Assembly (NCBI GenBank): GCA_905250885.1
Contig: CAJNOQ010001100.1
Location: 1-35,891 of the forward strand
Direction: 5' to 3'
Length of the DNA: 35,891 bases
Source: Didymodactylos carnosus
Lineage: Eukaryota > Rotifera > Eurotatoria > Philodinida > Philodinidae
In this document: positions 1 to 11,100 of the stretch, piece after piece
Position numbering within the stretch: position 1 is the stretch's first letter
Layout: the number at the start of each line of letters is the position of its first letter
Program-made: the position numbers and the translations under genes
The notes under the pieces: generated by a model
The model's input: only the letters and a program-made list of their open reading frames with translations
Database searches by the model: none
Told to the model about the DNA's origin: nothing

Positions 1-239
1 ATTTTAACAGTAGCTGTATGTAAACTTCTTCCAATTTTATTTATTCCAACATTTCAAAAATTTTTATTTTTACTTTCCACGAATATAAAAATGTACAAAT
101 AAACTAAATGAAACTAGTAAAAAAGTTGAGAATTCATACTAGCGATGAAATAAATCTTTGGTTGTATAAGAGATATTTTATTAACATTAAACATTACTTG
201 TCTTAAAGGTAGTATCTACGCAAATAGAATCAAATTCTA
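1..239. other. 3' flank of PDZ gene, no gene seen
   Basis: This AT-rich stretch lies just downstream of the stop codon of the minus-strand PDZ gene. It probably holds that gene's 3' UTR. I see no open reading frame, RNA gene or repeat in it. Confidence 0.5.
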
Positions 240-2165
240 TTATATCTTTTCTGTTCCTCGTCCTGGATAATATTGTGAATATCTTTGTTTCTGAAGTATT
301 GGTGAAGTAGTTGGTGTAGTTGTCGTCGTCGTCGTTGACAAAGGTTTTACGGATGATCGTTGCAATATAACTTGTTGATATTCATATTTCAATTGTGGCA
401 TATCTTGACAGTTTTGTGGTATGTAGGAAAATAGTTTTTGTATAAATGAATTTTGAATTTGTAATTTTTTATCATATTTTATTTCCGATAGTTTATATTG
501 TTTTATTTGATCGTAAAGATATTTTAATAAATCTTCATATTCAAGTTCAATTTCTTGTGATAAACGTTGTGTTTGTTCACAAGTAAGAATTTTTTGTTGT
601 AAATCTTGAATTGTTTGTGGACATTGTGAAATTTGAAAACGAAAATCTTGAACTAATGATGTGGATGTCGAATTATTCGAGCTAGAGTAGAATGGTTGTA
701 AAAGATTGATGTTCTCGTTCAAAATTACACTCGCTTGACGTTCAAAATCTCGTAATGAAATACGATCATCTAACATCATTAATGAGGAAAAATGAGATAA
801 TAAATCTTTTTCTTGATGACGATCTTAAAAAAAAATGTAAAACTATGTAACCAATTTATTGAATTGTAAATTAATTATTTTTTCTTACCAATATCATATG
901 ATTTCTTTAGTAAATCAATCAAATCATTTATTTTAAAGCTTGAATTTAACAGAAAATTCAGTGCATTTTCTGATAAATTAGTTGGTTCGAGTTCTGAATC
1001 TTGATCGACAAGATGTTTGCTGTTATGATTCTGTTGATGGTGTCGACGAGTTCCCCGTGGTGTTTGTTGTTCTTCACTAATATGCTTATTTCGGTTATTC
1101 CTGTAGTGATGATAGTGGTGCCGTTGCTGTTGTTGATAATAGCGATGATAGGTTTCATCATCAGTTGATTTTTCATCATAAAGTAATTTAAGATACTCAG
1201 ATTGATTTCCATGTCGAATTAACAAACGAACTTGATTTGTTGCTGCAGCTGAACGTAACAGATCAACAGCATGTTCACGAGTTATACCAACAGATGATTC
1301 GTCATTGATTGAAATAATTTGATCACTAACCTAAACACATATAAAAAGATAAACTTTCCTCACTTGTGATCTTTGTTCATATAATTACGGAATAGTGTCA
1401 GAATCGTGTAGTATTCCTGCGCCTACATAAGGAAAGAAAATCACTAGCATTTTTTCTTTCAAAACGTATTTACTCCACTGCGACCAAAAACCGTTTTGGC
1501 AGAGCAAGCATCACAAGAAACAGAGGAGGAACGTAGCATTCACCATCCTGACTTTGCCGCATATAAAACAATCGAAATTCAGTGACAATATATGAAAGCT
1601 ACCTGATTTGATAATTATCCCGTGATAACACTTCCAGCAAGCTACTTCAATTTTCTCTTGAAAATGTGAGAGTTCAGTTAGTGAGACACAATGTTGCACA
1701 GATCTTTTTCCCCATCTGGTGAGCATGCACTATACAAAATACTTATGATAGTGACCCTCTTACTTTCAATCTTCCATCTCTCTGTGCCAGGCCATCTTCG
1801 AGTAATTGTTTAATGAATATTCCGGATTGTTTGATGGGTTTTTTTGCACCAATTATTCTAATTCCTAAACCATTTCGACTATTTGTATAAACAATCAATT
1901 CGTCATTTGTCGCAGGCATTCTTTCACAGTCATCTGCCAAAAAGACTGGTAGTAGCACATCAACAACTTATGATTATGAGCAATATATTTTCTTTTAGTA
2001 TTTTGCATAGCGTTTTAACGCATGTGACTCACCTTGATTATAATTGACAACCAGGTTGGTCCAATCAGAGCCATGATTCGAATCTCTATACGCTTTGTTT
2101 AAATAGTTGGAAATTATGTGACCACACAATGCTTTTATTTTACTGTTTTGTTCAATTTTTGGAAT
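240..2165 (-). CDS. PDZ-domain protein with low-complexity linker and coiled coil, 5' end unresolved
   Basis: Exons read on the minus strand: about 2165-2033, 1933-1764, 1330-889 and 823-240, separated by GT-AG introns of 99, 433 and 65 bp. The last three exons keep one frame for 397 residues to a TAA. The PDZ domain spans the 1933-1764 and 1330-889 exons: carboxylate-binding loop NGLGIRIIG, then GIFIKQLLEDGLAQRDGRLK joined in phase to VSDQIISINDESSVGIT and a final VRLLIRHG strand. After it come a Gln/His/Arg-rich linker, a Gln/Glu-rich probable coiled coil and a Thr-rich tail (TTTTTTTP). PDZ domains bind C-terminal peptides in scaffolds at membranes or junctions; the ligand is unknown. The first listed exon is open from a stop at 2166-2168 but has no ATG, so at least one upstream exon is missing from the model. 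PDZ plus coiled coil recalls syntaxin-binding protein 4, but no WW domain is visible, so I give no symbol. Confidence 0.8.
1331..1763 (-). other. enlarged intron of the PDZ gene
   Basis: The donor is AAA|gtaaga at 1763 and the acceptor tttag|GTTAGT at 1331, joining two halves of the PDZ domain in phase 0. At 433 bp it is several times longer than its 65- and 99-bp neighbours, so it may hold an inserted element. I found no clear terminal repeats. A 71-codon open frame inside it looks like chance. Confidence 0.6.
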
Positions 2166-2617
2166 TTATAATTCATGATCAAGTACCATTCAGATCAAAC
2201 TAGTATGATATCTTTTTATCTCATAAAATAGGGGGATGACCTCTGTAGCGGGCGAACATTCTTTTCTTATTACTGGCGGATCCAGCTAGGGAGGCGTATG
2301 AGCTGCCGCTTCTATCTTTCAAGCCAAAAAATTCTTTTTCGGCTTGTCAGAACTACGAAAGAAATTGTGTTGCTATGGTGACCGTACGTGCCTGATATCG
2401 TTTTACCTGCCGCATGCACATAAGAAAAATTCTACATCCGGTCACTGTTTACTATAGGCACTAAACTGTAGCTGTGTTCAAAAAGTTTGTCTGATGCAGA
2501 ATTTTTTAACCTGAGCGGTTGAATTCTCCATTCACATCTACTATTAGAAAGTTAATGGCTGGTTAAACCACCCTAGGGAAACTTCTTGTACCCAAGATCC
2601 TGGGTTAAGAAATGTCA

Positions 2618-2688
2618 CAAGATCTTGGAAAAAACACCAAAAATTCAAGATCTTGAGTGGGATAAGCCAAGATATTTTCAAGATCTTG
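2618..2688. repeat. three copies of palindrome CAAGATCTTG
   Basis: The perfect 10-bp palindrome CAAGATCTTG occurs at 2618-2627, 2646-2655 and 2679-2688, with a degenerate copy (CCAAGATCCTGG) just upstream near 2592. The spacing is irregular, about 28-33 bp. It may be the sub-terminal region of a small transposable element. Confidence 0.5.
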
Positions 2689-3775
2689 GAAAAGTTCATA
2701 GGAACAAAACAAGTGAATAAACAGGAACTACGTAGCACATTGTGTTGTCTAGTTTGAAATGATAAGTGCAACAGATATTGTTGTCTCGTTTGTAACCTGC
2801 TGTAAGGATATTCTCCATCTTTAGTTATCTTTTATTATTTTATATGCAGAGAAAATCACAGAAAGATGACTTTTTTTACGAATAACCACCAGAACACAAA
2901 CAAAAATCGGAAGGACCCATTTGAGATAAATACGGCGTACCACTAAACCGACCATGGGCTAAGATTCCGCAAAAATTTTTCTGGCAACCCCCTTGGAAAA
3001 AAGGTGCCAAATTTTGATATGAATGTAACAGCAGTTATAAAATGAAAATTATTGTTATTACATTCTTAGGTTTTTCTTCCACTCGCTATAATGAATATAA
3101 TATATTATTAGCAACTTTATCATTGATTGTAGTGGTATCCTGTGTGGATACACAAAATACAGGTGAGTATGTTATTCTGTTTGTGGTAGAATTTAAAGAC
3201 TTTGTAGTATTAGTCACACTGGCCGCTTCCTAGCTATTTCAAGGAAGTTGCGCTTTCAACTACTGTGTTTGATGAGTCATAGTGTGCTCTACAAAACTAC
3301 GGAAGTGGAATATCCCTAGCTGCTGTGGATCGCATAAGTTTCGTTGGAGCAATCAAGATCAGCAATTTTTATGTGTGATTACTTTAAAGGGACCTGCATT
3401 GATAAGTTTCCGTCTACGTCAAGTCTGATGCATGTTTTTTAACCTAGTGATAACTTATACATGATGGAATGATTTATTTTTACTGTTTTCCACGAAGGTT
3501 AAAAGATTAACCAAACTACTGTCGTTGATTTTTCTCCTGAAGATGGTTCTCCAGTCAACGTTAGAAAAGATGTCCCTTTCTTCTGTTTTTATGGATTTTT
3601 GGAACTTAATTTTTTAGATAAGCACTGAGCCGATCGAGCTGCAAGTTTTAGGCTATATACTAGACGCGAGAAGGAACATATTATGTCGTTGCATCAACCC
3701 TTGAAAGTGCTCCGATTATCTAGAACCGCTTGTCTTACGATCATGCAAAAATGCAGTAATAAGGTCATTTTGAAA
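2689..3775. other. gene-free stretch
   Basis: Only short open frames without recognisable motifs occur here. Part of it may be the decayed upstream portion of the Penelope-like element that follows, but I could not find reverse-transcriptase motifs. Confidence 0.4.
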
Positions 3776-4192
3776 TGAAGTTTTCTCTATGAAAGCACGA
3801 ATATTGCTCCACCATCTGCATCGAAACAGATGGGATTTAAGAAATGCTTGAGAAAATATTGTTTCTCGTGTAGTTTAAGTAAAGACAATTGTACAAGTCT
3901 GCTTACCACGTTAGGAGTAAAAATAAAGCTAAATCAAACACTGAATTGTGACAAACGTAATGTTTGTTATTATATTCATTGTTAATGCTGTGACGAAGAG
4001 TATATTGGAGAAACAGAAACATCAGCTCGAGAACGTTTTCCTGGACACACATCCCAAATCAGACTTCAACGAATCTCAAACGAGGGGTTACACTTTAGCC
4101 AGAAGAATCATTCCATTCGGGATATCATGACTATAGTGCTTGAAACAAATTTTCTTAATAATAATTATCGTAAAGGTCGGGAATCATACTGA
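3776..4192 (+). pseudogene. Penelope-like retroelement fragment: GIY-YIG endonuclease C-terminus
   Basis: One frame runs from an upstream stop through a Cys-rich linker (FKKCLRKYCFSCSLSKDNC) and then NVCYYIHC, stop, CCDEEYIGETETSARERF, a GH pair, GLHFSQKNHSIRD, ending RKGRESY and TGA. This matches the CCHH/GIY-YIG nuclease module at the C-terminus of Penelope-like retroelements: YYIHC corresponds to the GIY strand, EYIGET to YIG, and ARERFPGH holds the catalytic Arg and His. A TAA sits inside the motif between CYYIHC and CCDEEY, so the copy is dead. No reverse-transcriptase core is visible upstream. 5' truncation is common for these elements. Confidence in the family is high; the subfamily cannot be told. 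Confidence 0.82.
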
Positions 4193-5265
4193 ATAAAGGA
4201 AGTTAATATCACTCTGAATATTAAAATTTAATATAACTTAATTATGTATATTTTTACATATTTGACAATAATATACTTTTATCAAGAACAATAACTATGT
4301 ATGAACCAACGACTTATGAGCAAAAAATGATCTCTACCTGCTGTTAGAAAAATACTTACTGCGCATGATCTCACTGGAATGACATCAAATGAAAACAAAG
4401 GTAAAGAACTACTAGAATTATTGGCGAATAATGAAAATTTTCAAAACAATGACAACAACAGTGTATCGACGTCTAAACACTCGGATGTGATCACTAACTA
4501 ATGCGAGAGATCTACAGACGTATCAACAGATGAAGCCAAATCAGGTGAAGCGTTTTGTTAATCAGTTATCACCCATTATTCATTTTGTTGAGTTCTCGCA
4601 TCGTTCACCGCTAATCAGAATGACAACATAATCATCTATGAATCAGTTAGTTACAAAATATACTCTGATTAATATTTCTGATTTTGTTTTCATTCAATTT
4701 AACAGCGTTGCTCAATTATAATGTTCAGGAATCCTAGTAAATTTATTTAAAAATATTATTATACACACATATGAACTGTACAACATTAGTAAAGACAGAA
4801 TCTAAAATATTTCGCATATCATTATATTTAATGGGTCACATATCTAGACCGGAGTTTCTCCTTCTGATCGACTTGAGTTCTTACTCTAAATATAAAAAAA
4901 AACATTTGATATAATTGCTTGGATGGATTGTTTCATTCGCTGAAGCATCATTTTTTTGTTTTATTTTATGTCGTAAAAGTTAAAACGCGCGGCAAACTAG
5001 TGGATAAACAACGCACTGCTAAACAGAAGAATAAGATGTACTGTTTTATTATATCAGAGAAAAAAAACTGGAGTGTGTATCAAAAATGATAAAGCACAAA
5101 GTACGATGATTGCAGAAAGTTGATCTTATCTCGGGTTCTTTTTCCAAACATAATTAACGCTAGATTCAAAAACATTCCAGTGTTTTTTTTCTGCCCTTGG
5201 AGAAGAATGCATGTAGTTAAGCTATTTTGCGTTTCAAGTCACCATTCAACGTATTTGCACTCCAC
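4193..5265. other. gene-free stretch
   Basis: No gene is supportable. An open frame near 4350-4500 (beginning SLPAVRKILTAHDL) has an in-frame stop just before it and no family that I recognise with confidence. Confidence 0.4.
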
Positions 5266-5267
5266 TA

Positions 5268-6969
5268 AAGGATGTTCCGGACGTTCTGAAACGATTTTGA
5301 AATTCATCGTTCTCGCGTTTAACAAAAACAAACTCTTTGAAACTTTCACAGATTGTTGTACATATGTAGTACTATATAACTACAAAGTTTGAGGTCTATA
5401 GCTTTTACTATGGTCGAGAAACTATAACAACACTGTCATGTACTATTTTAAAAAATTGCCAGCAGTTAAAATTTGATATAAGAACGGGAGAAGTGTTATT
5501 ATTTCGACCGTTTCTTTAATTAACATGTATTAGAACAAAACATTTTTCTTTTACCAACGTATTTCTGTATCTGCACGTGTCGATGAGATATATATATAGT
5601 TCAATATTAGTCCGTTACGACTGAATCAACACAAAATGCCACATGAACAGGCAGCTGAAAGTAAAAAAACAATTTCGTTCTTTCGTGTTACATTTAAAAA
5701 AATTACATCCATCATGGAAACCGAAAGATATCATAAAATTTCTTCTACACTCCGAAAATCCACCTTCCTATACAATAACAAATGCTTTGAGGCTCAAAGT
5801 TTGGATAATATTGAAGAGAAATCAAGTAAATGATTTATCAAGATTAGGTACACCTCGTACAACAGCAACAATTGAATATATTCAAGCTGTAAAAGAAGCT
5901 ATTCGATTAAAAAGAAATGCACCCATCAGAAATGTTAATGCAAAACTTCAAAAAGGAGAATATAAAACATCAAATACTTTAATTGCGAGAATAAACAAAT
6001 TATTAGGATTGAAGTGATGGAAATGACAAACAGTTCAAAAATTAACAGCCAAGCAAAAACTTCATCGTGTTATTATTGCAAAATGTTTAAGACAAAAATA
6101 TGGTTATAAGAAAGGAAATAAAGTTTGTAAATGGATTTATATTTTGAATACTGATTTTAGTGGTACATTTACATTATATCCTCAATACAATCAACATAAT
6201 GAAGGCATGTATGCTGAATCAATACTTGATATTCCATATGAATTAAAAACGAAATCAAAAGAAAAATTTCAAAAAAGTATTATGTTGTGGGGTGATATTT
6301 CTTATCAAGGATTATTCCCTAAACAATCTCCGATCTTCATTGATAAATGGTTAGACTTGATAAGACCACAAAGTGATGATAATCGTTAGAAAATGTATTT
6401 TACTGGTGAACGATGTGCAAAATTTATTCAAACTAGAAAAAGCAGGTAAAGAATTAGGTGATTTACAAAGTGTTATTTTTCAGGACGATCAAGATCGTAA
6501 ACAAAGGACACGGGCGGCTTTGGATGCTGTTAAACATGTTTTTATCAAATAGAAATTACGAGGACGTGAATATAACGATATCGAACAATTGAAAAACGCC
6601 ATAAAAAAGGAATGGAAGAAATTTAGGGTTTCTGCATGTCAACGAATGGTAGATAAAATACCAGCACGATTAAAATTACTTATCGATCAAGGTGGTAATC
6701 AAATACAGAAACAACGACAATTTTTTATGTCTTTAAAAATTGTATTGTTTTTAAAATAATGATCGAGATGATGACGAAAATTTCGAAAGTAGTACATGAC
6801 AGTGTTGTTATAGTTTCTCGACCATAGTAAAAGCTATAGACCTCAAACTTTGTAGTTATATAGTACTACATATGTACAACAATCTGTGAAAGTTTCAAAG
6901 AGTTTGTTTTTGTTAAACGCGAGAACGATGAATTTCAAAATTGTTTCAGAACTTACGGAACACACCCTT
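5268..6969 (+). mobile_element. Tc1/mariner-superfamily (IS630-like) DNA transposon with ~185-bp terminal inverted repeats
   Basis: The ends are near-identical inverted repeats: 5268-5450 against 6785-6969 reversed, sharing for instance ATCGTTCTCGCGTTTAACAA and CTATAACAACACTGTCATG. The outermost bases differ slightly (AAGGATGTTCCG against AAGGGTGTGTTCCG). The element is flanked by TA on both sides (5266-5267 and 6970-6971), the target duplication expected of this superfamily. Between the repeats lies a broken transposase on the plus strand. The terminal repeats are far longer than the ~30 bp usual for mariner and recall long-repeat Tc1 relatives. Confidence 0.88.
5643..6760 (+). pseudogene. 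inactivated DDE transposase of the 5268-6969 element
   Basis: The N-terminal part (5643-6017) reads as a helix-turn-helix DNA-binding region with LSRLGTPRTTATIEYIQAVK, ending in a stop. The catalytic part follows (6144-6389): NTDFSGTFTLYPQYNQHNEG, then MYAESILDIPYELKTKSKE and SIMLWGDISYQGLFPKQSP. After a further stop and frame change it reads FQDDQDRKQRTRAALDAVKH (second Asp region) and ends KLRGREYNDIEQL and MVDKIPARLKLLIDQGGNQ. The block that should hold the third acidic residue (a WPIENVW-like motif) is absent: VKHVF runs almost straight into KLRGREY. It carries several stops and an internal deletion, so it cannot make an active enzyme. Confidence 0.85.
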
Positions 6970-6971
6970 TA

Positions 6972-8114
6972 GCTCTGTGGTGCCAATGAACATTTAGGGC
7001 TTTTCTTGTAAACTCTATAACTTTGCAAAGAAAGGTCGTGTACAGTTGGGAGAGGTCTCATTTTAATCAGAAATTTCCGGGCTACAATTGTACCTCATTA
7101 AGAGAGCTTTTAGTTATTCTCTAGAGTTTCTGGAAAACTGGTTTTCTAGAAAACTCAGTCTATCAAGGCCTAGCAGCCAAAATCATTGTCATATTCGGAT
7201 TCAGCACACCCGATTACCTATTGTCCAGTGAGTCTTGGCCTAAAAGCGATTAGACAGTTGGTGTCCTTTCCTCGTAAGTTTATTTAAAGATCATGTGACA
7301 AGAGTCGTTCTTCAGAGTAAATTAGAGAAACGCATTCATTTCAATATTTTTTATAAAACTAACTCGCCAATACGTATTAGTAATAAACCCACTAACAAGA
7401 GACTGTACGCTCTTTTTGACGAGACACGTTTAACCGCTATATTTTGTTTTTAGCAGACAAATTTTAAAAACAAGTCTAAACATGTTTAACAACTTTAGAT
7501 CAGGTTTGTGTGTATGCACGCTATTGAGAAAGTGTAAAGTAAAACACACTCAAACGCGTATAATGCAAATACTGCTAAATAAATTACTTTTAAAGATCTG
7601 AACGTATTTTGAACGATGAGATCTCGATAAGAAGTCGACCTTTTTTGTCCTGTTCTACTTATGATCGTATGACGTGCTAGTATCCACTTAGGGAATTTCT
7701 CAGCGAGGATTGTGGTTATGAATGCTAATATAAATCGATCACTTCTATCATTTGGCTTTTCTAGAACTTAAAAGAATAATGATTCAAACAGGCAATAGAG
7801 CAATAATATGAGGTTTAAGTTTTCGCACGTAAGATGGAAAAATGATGGACAGAAGCGAATTGAATCCATAAACATGTTCCAAGTACTTTGATTAATTTCG
7901 TTAAGCAGTTTTTGATTATGCGTATTTCGCTCCGATTCCATAAACGCATTTCTGAGAAATGCGTTTGTGGCACAGAGTTTGTGCTTATATGTATCATGTT
8001 TCCGTGAATCGCCAGCATTTGAAAGCATGGAACGGAAAAAAATACCGATGTACAATCATTAACGCAGAAGAAACGTGTTTATACACATTTTATTTAGGAA
8101 TATCGAAGCAGCTT
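6972..8114. other. gene-free stretch downstream of the transporter gene
   Basis: No conserved coding sequence is visible on either strand. The distal end should include the 3' UTR of the minus-strand transporter gene. Small open frames around 7768-8055 lack motifs. Confidence 0.4.
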
Positions 8115-11100
8115 TTATCTGAATATCTTACTTATTTTTCTACTTGTTCCTAAGTTTGTGTTGTTTAAGCGCTCTATTGAACACATATTCATGTGACTCA
8201 CTTTTGGAGGTTGAGACGGTCTTTTTGACGATCGATTTCTAATCCAACGAAAGAAGCCATTTGTTTTATTACTATAATATTTCATTCTTTTTCGATTTTG
8301 AGGTAAAAGTGGGCCCCAGTTAGGCTCCGGAGTGACCAATGTGCTGAATGGCTAGAAGTAGCAGGCTTCGTAAACACTATATTTATGAATGATATAAATT
8401 TGTGTAACGTACCTTTCGATATATTACCAGTACATAAAATATCGAGGAGAGAGCCCACAACACAACGCCCGATATAATTAATCCCGACAAGCCCCATCCA
8501 AGATTATTTGCCCATTGTGGAAACATATACGAACCCAGTTGAAGGCGTGGATAATAAACAAACGTGAAAACAATTAACGCCTAGGAAAGACAACAATCAT
8601 TTTCAAATAATCAGTACACAGTAACGGGTGTCCTACAATAAATGGGTCTCTCAGTATTTCGCCAGTATCTCTGTAAGTTTTCATTGCCCAGACTTAAACT
8701 TTATCTAAAAAAAGATTCTGTTTAATTCTTTAGAAGAATCTGTGTTTTGTTTCACATTCGAATGCGTCTTGTCTTTTCCAAATAATGAAAAATAAATATT
8801 TCCGAAAAAGTTGTTCTTTCTAACTATAAAAACGGTGAAGACCCAACCGAAATCTTTCGTGATGTGAACTATGTCTTGGCCTTCAATACAATCAAATGAT
8901 TGTGCAAAACGATCCACGAGCCCGGCACTATCCATCTGTCAAGTCCGCTCGATCGTCTGGATCTTGTCTGAACCGAGGAAACGATTTGGAAAGTCAAGAG
9001 TCGATTGAAACGTAAGAGGTGGATGTCAGGCAGAAAGTTGGCAAGCGAAGTGGATATTTCTTGAACATGTACTCATTGAATATCCAGAAATGATATAGAA
9101 CTTCTGGCATACAAGAAGATGATCGAGCCACTGCTGATCGATGTACTAAGGACAAACGCAAGAACTTTGCAAATTGAATATGAAACAATTTTTGAAAAGA
9201 AGAGCGATGCGGATTTTGTTTTCTGATGAGAAAATATTCAGCATTGATGGTGTGTACAATGTTCACGAGGAACCCTATCCAAGTGCTACCTTCCGAATTC
9301 GTTCATTCATACGGAAATTGATAGAGGATAACGAGCTAGTAAAAAGCCTAAAAGGATTTTCCCCCATGACTCTTGAAGATCCAATTTTCGAGAAAACCAG
9401 TTTTTCAGAAACTTTAAAATAATAAGAGTCAAAGCTACAGAAGTAAGAAGAAATAAATTGGACAAATAGTTTGTCAAAAATTGGGACCGAATAACACCAA
9501 AACGAACTCTGGTTAACAGTAGAAGCATGTAGTTAAGAAAATTAAACAAAAAGTCGTAATATCTTCTTAGACTGTCTGTTTACAGCTCGTATTGAAAAAT
9601 AATGGATGTTATTTACGTTAATAAAAATACACTGCAGCTTAGAGTATTAAATGTGGTATCTTTTTGAAAAATGGTCCAGTCTGAGCAATGAAAACTGGAA
9701 GAGATATTGACGAAATACGGAGACTGTTTATTTCGGGACACCCGTTATTTGACAGTAATAGTAGTACTACGAACAATGAGTAATGCAGGTGTTATAAATA
9801 GCCAACAAAACTGGAATATTCTGAATGTTTTAACACCAAGATGATTTGATCCAAGCATTAATTTAATGTCTGATCGAAAATTGTTACCACCTATTCGGTA
9901 CATATAAGTAGTGACATGTTAAGAAATACTTGAAAACTTAAAACAAACTCACCATAGACATAGGCAATACAAACGCATTCAAGTAATGCGATTACCAACG
10001 CAGTCCAAGCACCTGTAAATCTATCCAGTAGTTCTACCCAATATATTCCGGCCTACAGCATAAGAAAGAAGTCTTAAGAAGATATGCTAATTCACTTTGG
10101 TGAAATACTTACATCCGTACATAGAACTAATCCCAATAAAAATAGTACTATACACGTAATTAACGTCAAAATAGTTTTATACTGTCTTAATGAACTAAAT
10201 TGATCGGTTAAAACTGTTGTAATTGTCTCAAGTGATCCAAACTAAAAAAATTATTTATATGAGAGAGATATAATAAAATCTTTGACGAATCCTACCACAG
10301 AATCAAGACCTAATGTTATTAGCATAAGAAAAAATAATATTGACCATAATGGCGCAGCTGGTAAAGTTGTAACGGCGAATGGATAAACGACAAACGCTAA
10401 TCCTGGCCCTATAATGAACGAGTCTCGTAATTTTATTCAATTTGATTGTTTTGTATACCTTCAGACACAACATTATCAACTTCTTGACCAGTCATATTAG
10501 CAAGGTATCCCAAATAGGCAAATATGACAAATCCAGCAAATATTGATGTTGCAACGTTAGCTATAGTAATCACTAAAGTATTACTAAAAAGAGCAAATAT
10601 TACATATGCGCCCAAAATTATGCGTATAACGTGTAGTTTTGCAGTTAATGAATCTTAATTTTTTAAGGTCCCACATACTGGCGCCACCATATCTCGAAAG
10701 CGACTTTCACCTTAACACCATTTCGTCGCTTCAAGATTTCTTGGTAACGAAACATCGCAGAGACCTTGGGAAGGTCTTAAATTGAAGTTGACACATATGG
10801 CTAGAGGCTGATAGAGCCCGATTTTTGATATTCGATCTAGATTTGTGATTAGAAAAACATCTTTGTCAAAGTTAATGAGACTTTTCCGAATTTTGGACTT
10901 TTGACGCTGACCATTAACTTGGAAAAAAAATCAAAATTCTGGCTCTGTTAGCCTCTAGCCACATGCATTTTCCTCAATTTAAGACCATCCCGAGCTCTCC
11001 ACAAGGTGGCAATATACGACTCAAGGAAGCAAAATATCGGCAAAGGCTTTTCATTAAACTATTCATCGGCGTTAGAAATAATCCGTTTGAAATTACATGT

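Noticed and set aside
4348..4500. Open frame with a possible SAP-like helix pattern
   Set aside because: Only about 50 codons, preceded by a stop and without further domain support; too weak to call.
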